Positions 14,922 through 18,150 of a DNA stretch of 18,150 nucleotides are shown here, one piece after another. The notes beneath the pieces were generated by a model. That model was not told the DNA's origin and made no database searches. It saw nothing but the letters and a program-made list of their open reading frames with translations. Position 1 is the first letter of the stretch. The number at the start of each line of letters is the position of its first letter. The stretch is taken from NCBI GenBank assembly GCA_938039345.1, contig CALHVB010000051.1, positions 1 through 18,150 of the forward strand, written 5' to 3'. This DNA is from an uncultured Sediminicola sp. (lineage in GTDB: Bacteria; Bacteroidota; Bacteroidia; Flavobacteriales; Flavobacteriaceae). The position numbers and the translations under genes are program-made.

Positions 14922-15695
14922 ATGCCTAAACCTTTAATTCTTGTTACAAACGACGATGGTATTACAGCACCTGGTTTACGCGCATTAATACAATTTATGA
15001 AAGAAATTGGTACTGTAGTAGTAGTTGCTCCCGATAGTCCCCAATCTGGCATGGGTCATGCTATTACATTAGATAGCACCTTACATTCTAAAAAAATAGT
15101 AGTTGATGCTGAAAATGGTGCTTTAGAAGAATATAGTTGTAGTGGCACGCCTGCTGATTGTGTTAAACTTGGTCTCCAAGAACTTTTAAAAAGGAAACCA
15201 GACATATGTATTAGCGGTATAAATCATGGCTCTAATGCATCTATAAATGTTATTTATTCTGGTACAATGAGTGCTGCTATAGAAGCAGGCATAGAGGGCA
15301 TTCCATCTATTGGTTTTTCTTTGTGTGATTTTTCTTGGGAGGCAAATTTTGAAATTCACAAAGAGAGCATCCAAAAAATTGTTAAAGAAGCTTTAAGCAA
15401 TGGCATTCCTAAAGGAGTAGTTTTAAATGTAAATATCCCTAAAATAGATACTCCAAAAGGAATAAAAGTATGCAGACAAGCTCGTGCCAATTGGAAAGAA
15501 AAGTTCGACAAGCGAGAAAGTCCAATGGGTAAAGAATATTATTGGCTAAGTGGCGAATTTGAATTATTAGACAAAGGAGAAGATACAGATATTTGGGCTT
15601 TAGATAACGATTATATTTCTATAGTCCCCACAAAGTTTGATTTAACAGCACACCATGCTATACAAGACATAAATAATTGGAATTTTAATGAATAA
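14922..15695 (+). CDS. surE: 5'/3'-nucleotidase SurE
   Basis: The 257-aa cytoplasmic metal-dependent phosphatase removes phosphate from nucleoside monophosphates. The N-terminal LVTNDDGI (7-14) holds the metal ligands D11 and D12. S42 in QSGMGH and N101 in SGINHGSN complete the site known from T. maritima SurE (Asp8, Asp9, Ser39, Asn95). YSGTMSAAIEA (112-122) is also typical. A longer frame opens at TTG 14901, but that codon overlaps the -7 element and adds seven residues absent from the family, so ATG 14922 is chosen. Its 3' end overlaps the next gene by 8 nt. SurE next to lpxB is a recurring flavobacterial arrangement. Confidence 0.96.
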   Translation: MPKPLILVTNDDGITAPGLRALIQFMKEIGTVVVVAPDSPQSGMGHAITLDSTLHSKKIVVDAENGALEEYSCSGTPADCVKLGLQELLKRKPDICISGINHGSNASINVIYSGTMSAAIEAGIEGIPSIGFSLCDFSWEANFEIHKESIQKIVKEALSNGIPKGVVLNVNIPKIDTPKGIKVCRQARANWKEKFDKRESPMGKEYYWLSGEFELLDKGEDTDIWALDNDYISIVPTKFDLTAHHAIQDINNWNFNE

Positions 15696-15969
15696 AAAAG
15701 AAACTATAATAGGCTTTATTGTTGGTGTCATTGCCAACACCATAGGAACATTACTATACATTGTTATTTTTTCTGATATGAGTATTGTTGACACTTATAA
15801 TGCAGCGGTACAACAAGGGCATATTGGAAGCTTATTGGCTTTAGGTGCTATTCTAAATTTAGTAGCATTTTTTGGTTTTTTAAGAATAAAAAGAGATTAT
15901 AGAGCTCGTGGAGTTTTAATAGCCACCTTGCTCACTGCCTTAGTTATTTTGTATTACAAGCTATTTTAA
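15688..15969 (+). CDS. Small inner-membrane protein between surE and lpxB
   Basis: The 93-aa protein has three predicted membrane segments (about 7-28, 46-65 and 74-92). A short basic loop with RIKRDYRARG (66-75) falls between the last two and probably faces the cytoplasm. I do not recognise a named family or any catalytic motif. It overlaps surE by 8 nt, and lpxB starts 2 nt after its stop, so the three genes should be co-transcribed and translationally coupled. A link to lipid A or envelope biology is suggested by position only. Confidence 0.85.
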   Translation: MNKKETIIGFIVGVIANTIGTLLYIVIFSDMSIVDTYNAAVQQGHIGSLLALGAILNLVAFFGFLRIKRDYRARGVLIATLLTALVILYYKLF

Positions 15970-15970
15970 A

Positions 15971-17083
15971 ATGAAATATTACATTATAGCAGGAGAGGCT
16001 TCTGGAGACTTACACGGTTCTAACCTAATAAAGGCTTTAAAAATTAAAGACCCCAATGCAGATATTCGTTGTTGGGGCGGAGATTTAATGGAACAGGCTG
16101 GCGGAACATTAGTAAAACACTACAAAAAGCTTGCCTTTATGGGCTTTTTACAGGTTATAACCAGTATCCGAACTATTTTTAAAAATATTGCTTTCTGTAA
16201 AGAAGACATTGCAAATTTTTATCCAGATGTTGTTGTTTTTATTGATTATTCTGGTTTTAATCTTCGAATAGCAAAATGGGCTAAAGAAAATAATTTTAAT
16301 ACTAATTACTACATTTCTCCGCAAATATGGGCTTCTAGAGAAAGGCGTATCTCTAAAATAAAGAGAGACATTAACGCTATGTTTGTTATACTCCCCTTTG
16401 AAAAAGAGTTTTATGAAAAAAAACATGATTTCCCTGTTCACTTTGTAGGTCACCCATTAATTGATGCTATTGATGACAAACCTATAATTAGTGCTATTGA
16501 TTTTAAAACAACTCATAATTTAGATATAGAAAAACCTATTATAGCGCTACTCCCCGGAAGTAGAAAACAAGAAGTAGAAAATATGCTTACTGTAATGCTA
16601 TCGGTTACAAAATCTTTTCCCGATTACCAATTTGTAATTGCTGGTGCTCCTAGTTTAGATTTAGATTTTTATAAACCATTCTTAAAAAACGCTCAAATTA
16701 AACTAGTTTCAAACAAAACTTATGATTTATTAAATAGTTCGTATGCAGCACTAGTAACTAGTGGTACTGCTACTTTAGAAACTGCTCTATTAAAAATACC
16801 GCAGGTTGTTTGTTATAAGGCAAGCTGGTTATCTTACCAAATAGCAAAGAGAATTATAACTTTAGATTACATTTCTTTAGTTAATTTAATTATGAAAAAA
16901 GAAGTGGTGAAGGAATTAATTCAAAATGATTTAAACACCAAAAATCTTACGCACGAGCTTTCTAAAATTCTAGAAAATGAGAATCGAGAAAAATTATTTG
17001 AACATTATTACGAATTAGAAAAAAAATTAGGAGGAAAAGGCGCAAGTGCAAAAACTGCAACATTAATCATTAAAAATGTTTAA
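15971..17083 (+). CDS. lpxB: Lipid-A-disaccharide synthase
   Basis: The 370-aa GT19 glycosyltransferase joins UDP-2,3-diacylglucosamine and lipid X to make the tetraacyl disaccharide of lipid A at the cytoplasmic face of the inner membrane. The N-terminus has AGEASGDLHG (7-16) and a CWGG segment. The centre has FIDYSGFNLR and YYISPQIWASRERR. The C-terminal half has LLPGSRKQEV and VTSGTATLETALL, all family signatures. Length is slightly below the E. coli enzyme (382). It follows the small membrane protein with a single base between stop and start, and a DUF885 lipoprotein gene begins 36 nt after its stop. Confidence 0.97.
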   Translation: MKYYIIAGEASGDLHGSNLIKALKIKDPNADIRCWGGDLMEQAGGTLVKHYKKLAFMGFLQVITSIRTIFKNIAFCKEDIANFYPDVVVFIDYSGFNLRIAKWAKENNFNTNYYISPQIWASRERRISKIKRDINAMFVILPFEKEFYEKKHDFPVHFVGHPLIDAIDDKPIISAIDFKTTHNLDIEKPIIALLPGSRKQEVENMLTVMLSVTKSFPDYQFVIAGAPSLDLDFYKPFLKNAQIKLVSNKTYDLLNSSYAALVTSGTATLETALLKIPQVVCYKASWLSYQIAKRIITLDYISLVNLIMKKEVVKELIQNDLNTKNLTHELSKILENENREKLFEHYYELEKKLGGKGASAKTATLIIKNV

Positions 17084-17119
17084 TTTCACACAAAAGTGTG
17101 CAATCTTAAACATTAAAAA

Positions 17120-18150
17120 ATGAAAAAAAACAGTATTAAAACTATTCTACTATGTTTTTCTATATTACTCTTGAGTAATTGTAAAGAAAAAGAAGTAAAA
17201 CCTGAAGAAGTATCTACAGAAGCAATAGCAGTAGCTTCCAAACAACTTAACGATTGGTTTCAAAAGCAATGGGACAACGAACTATTGTTCTCTCCAATGA
17301 CACAAACCTATTTAGGTGATAAAACCGATTATGATAAATGGGATGATTTATCTAAAGAGGCCGAAGAAAAATCTTTGGAACGCACAAAAAAAAGGCTCTC
17401 TTATTTAAAAGATTCTATAGCATTAAATACATTAGACAAAGCTACTAAACTTAGCTACAGCCTTGCTGTACAAAAAGCAGAAAATGAAATTTCCGATTAC
17501 AAATACAGGCTACACAACTACCCCGTAAACCAAATGTTCGGAATGCATGCTCAAATACCAGCTTTCCTAATAAACATGCATCAAATAACAAATAAGAGTG
17601 ATGCCGAAGCTTATATTTCTAGATTAAATAAGGTTCCTAATGTATTTAATCAATTAATAGAAAATTTAAGCGAAAGAGAAAAAGCTGACATTTTAGCTCC
17701 TAAGTATGTCTTTCCTAAAGTAATAGAATCTTGCGAAAATATTATAAAAGGAGCTCCTTACGAAAGTTCTAAAGAGAACAGTACATTATTAGATGATTTT
17801 ACTAAAAAAGTAAAAAAATTAGATCTAGAAAGTGATGAAGAAAAAGTATTAATCACCAATGCTAAAAAAGCTTTAGTAACAGCAATAGAACCTGCTTACA
17901 AAAAGTTAATATCATTTTTAAAAGAACAAGAAAAAAGTGCTACTAATGATGATGGTGCATGGAAATTCCCTAACGGAGAAGCTTTTTACAATAATGCATT
18001 AGCAAGAACTACTACTACAAATATGACTGCTAATGAAATACACGAACTAGGCCTGTCCGAAGTTTCTCGTATACATGCAGAAATGAAAGCTATTAAGGAG
18101 AAAGTAGGATTTAAAGGCTCATTACAAGAGTTTTTTACTTTTATGAAAGA
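17120..18150 (+). CDS. DUF885 family lipoprotein (partial, 3' end outside window)
   Basis: The frame opens at ATG 17120 and stays open for 343 codons to the right edge. The N-terminus is a lipoprotein signal: KKNSIKTILLCFSILLLSNC, with C21 in the lipobox LSNC. The following region is helical. It contains W-K-F-P-N-G-E-A-F-Y...TTTTNMTANEIHELGLSEVSRIH, the characteristic segment of DUF885 (PF05960-like) proteins, which resemble zinc peptidases. The expected HExxH-type motif would lie beyond the window, so activity cannot be judged. The gap to lpxB is 36 nt with only a 5-bp hairpin and no clear -7 element, so read-through from the surE-lpxB cluster is possible. Full proteins of the family are about 550-600 residues. 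Confidence 0.88.
   Translation, partial: MKKNSIKTILLCFSILLLSNCKEKEVKPEEVSTEAIAVASKQLNDWFQKQWDNELLFSPMTQTYLGDKTDYDKWDDLSKEAEEKSLERTKKRLSYLKDSIALNTLDKATKLSYSLAVQKAENEISDYKYRLHNYPVNQMFGMHAQIPAFLINMHQITNKSDAEAYISRLNKVPNVFNQLIENLSEREKADILAPKYVFPKVIESCENIIKGAPYESSKENSTLLDDFTKKVKKLDLESDEEKVLITNAKKALVTAIEPAYKKLISFLKEQEKSATNDDGAWKFPNGEAFYNNALARTTTTNMTANEIHELGLSEVSRIHAEMKAIKEKVGFKGSLQEFFTFMK

Noticed and set aside
17087..17100. CACAC-AAAA-GTGTG hairpin after lpxB
   Set aside because: The stem is only 5 bp and no T-run follows, so it is not a credible terminator.
17120..17132. A8 run straight after the DUF885 start codon as a phase-variation tract
   Set aside because: Lys-rich starts with poly-A are common in this AT-rich genome, and eight bases alone are weak evidence.
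1..18150. CRISPR arrays, insertion sequences, tRNA or rRNA genes, attachment sites
   Set aside because: No regularly spaced repeats, transposase-like frames, terminal inverted repeats with target duplication, or RNA-gene signatures were seen by eye. A tRNAscan or ISfinder run would settle this.

Overview
The window looks like a chromosomal segment of a member of the family Flavobacteriaceae (Bacteroidota). It is strongly AT-rich. Shine-Dalgarno sequences are absent or weak before most starts. Several genes are preceded by the Bacteroidota -7 promoter element TAnnTTTG. The gene content is typical of the group: a HYC_CC_PP-type small protein, the order purH-mreB-mreC-mreD-mrdA-rodA, a tail-specific protease lipoprotein, surE next to lpxB, and a DUF885 lipoprotein. 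The presence of lpxB implies a lipid A outer membrane. The genus cannot be named from sequence reading alone.

Layout. (1) 1-196, minus: the start of a small exported HYC_CC_PP-type protein, cut by the left edge. (2) 273-1160, plus: a DUF1801 protein and a GAF-domain protein of the free-methionine-(R)-sulfoxide reductase type, 15 nt apart. (3) 1256-2788: purH with its own -7 element. (4) 2856-8435: the rod-shape and elongasome operon mreB, mreC, mreD, mrdA (PBP2), rodA. A strong hairpin separates mreB from mreC, and the last four genes overlap by 4-11 nt. (5) 8432-9232, minus: a membrane-anchored DNA/RNA non-specific endonuclease whose stop codon overlaps that of rodA. (6) 9316-11865, plus: a large secreted protein built of degenerate YwqK/MORN-2 repeats. 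(7) 11952-12497: a decayed GNAT acetyltransferase gene, then a 60-bp perfect palindrome that probably acts as a bidirectional terminator. (8) 12569-14704, minus: a tail-specific (S41) protease lipoprotein. (9) 14922-17083, plus: surE, a 93-aa membrane protein and lpxB as a tight cluster. (10) 17120-18150: a DUF885 lipoprotein cut by the right edge.

How the genes work together. MreBCD, PBP2 and RodA form the lateral-wall peptidoglycan synthesis machine. The tail-specific protease may act in the periplasm on cell-wall or envelope proteins. LpxB makes the lipid A disaccharide precursor. The window is therefore mostly envelope biogenesis plus housekeeping metabolism (PurH, SurE). The accessory part is about 8.4-12.6 kb, with the exported nuclease, the repeat protein and the pseudogene.

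I found no CRISPR array, transposase, rRNA, tRNA or recognisable riboswitch, and no convincing new multi-gene system. The most interesting points are RNA/DNA structures (the 60-bp palindrome, the mreB-mreC hairpin, the inverted repeats between the protease and surE), the eroded GNAT gene, unusual cysteine patterns in the methionine sulfoxide reductase homologue and PBP2, and the divergent pair of exported nuclease and YwqK-repeat protein.
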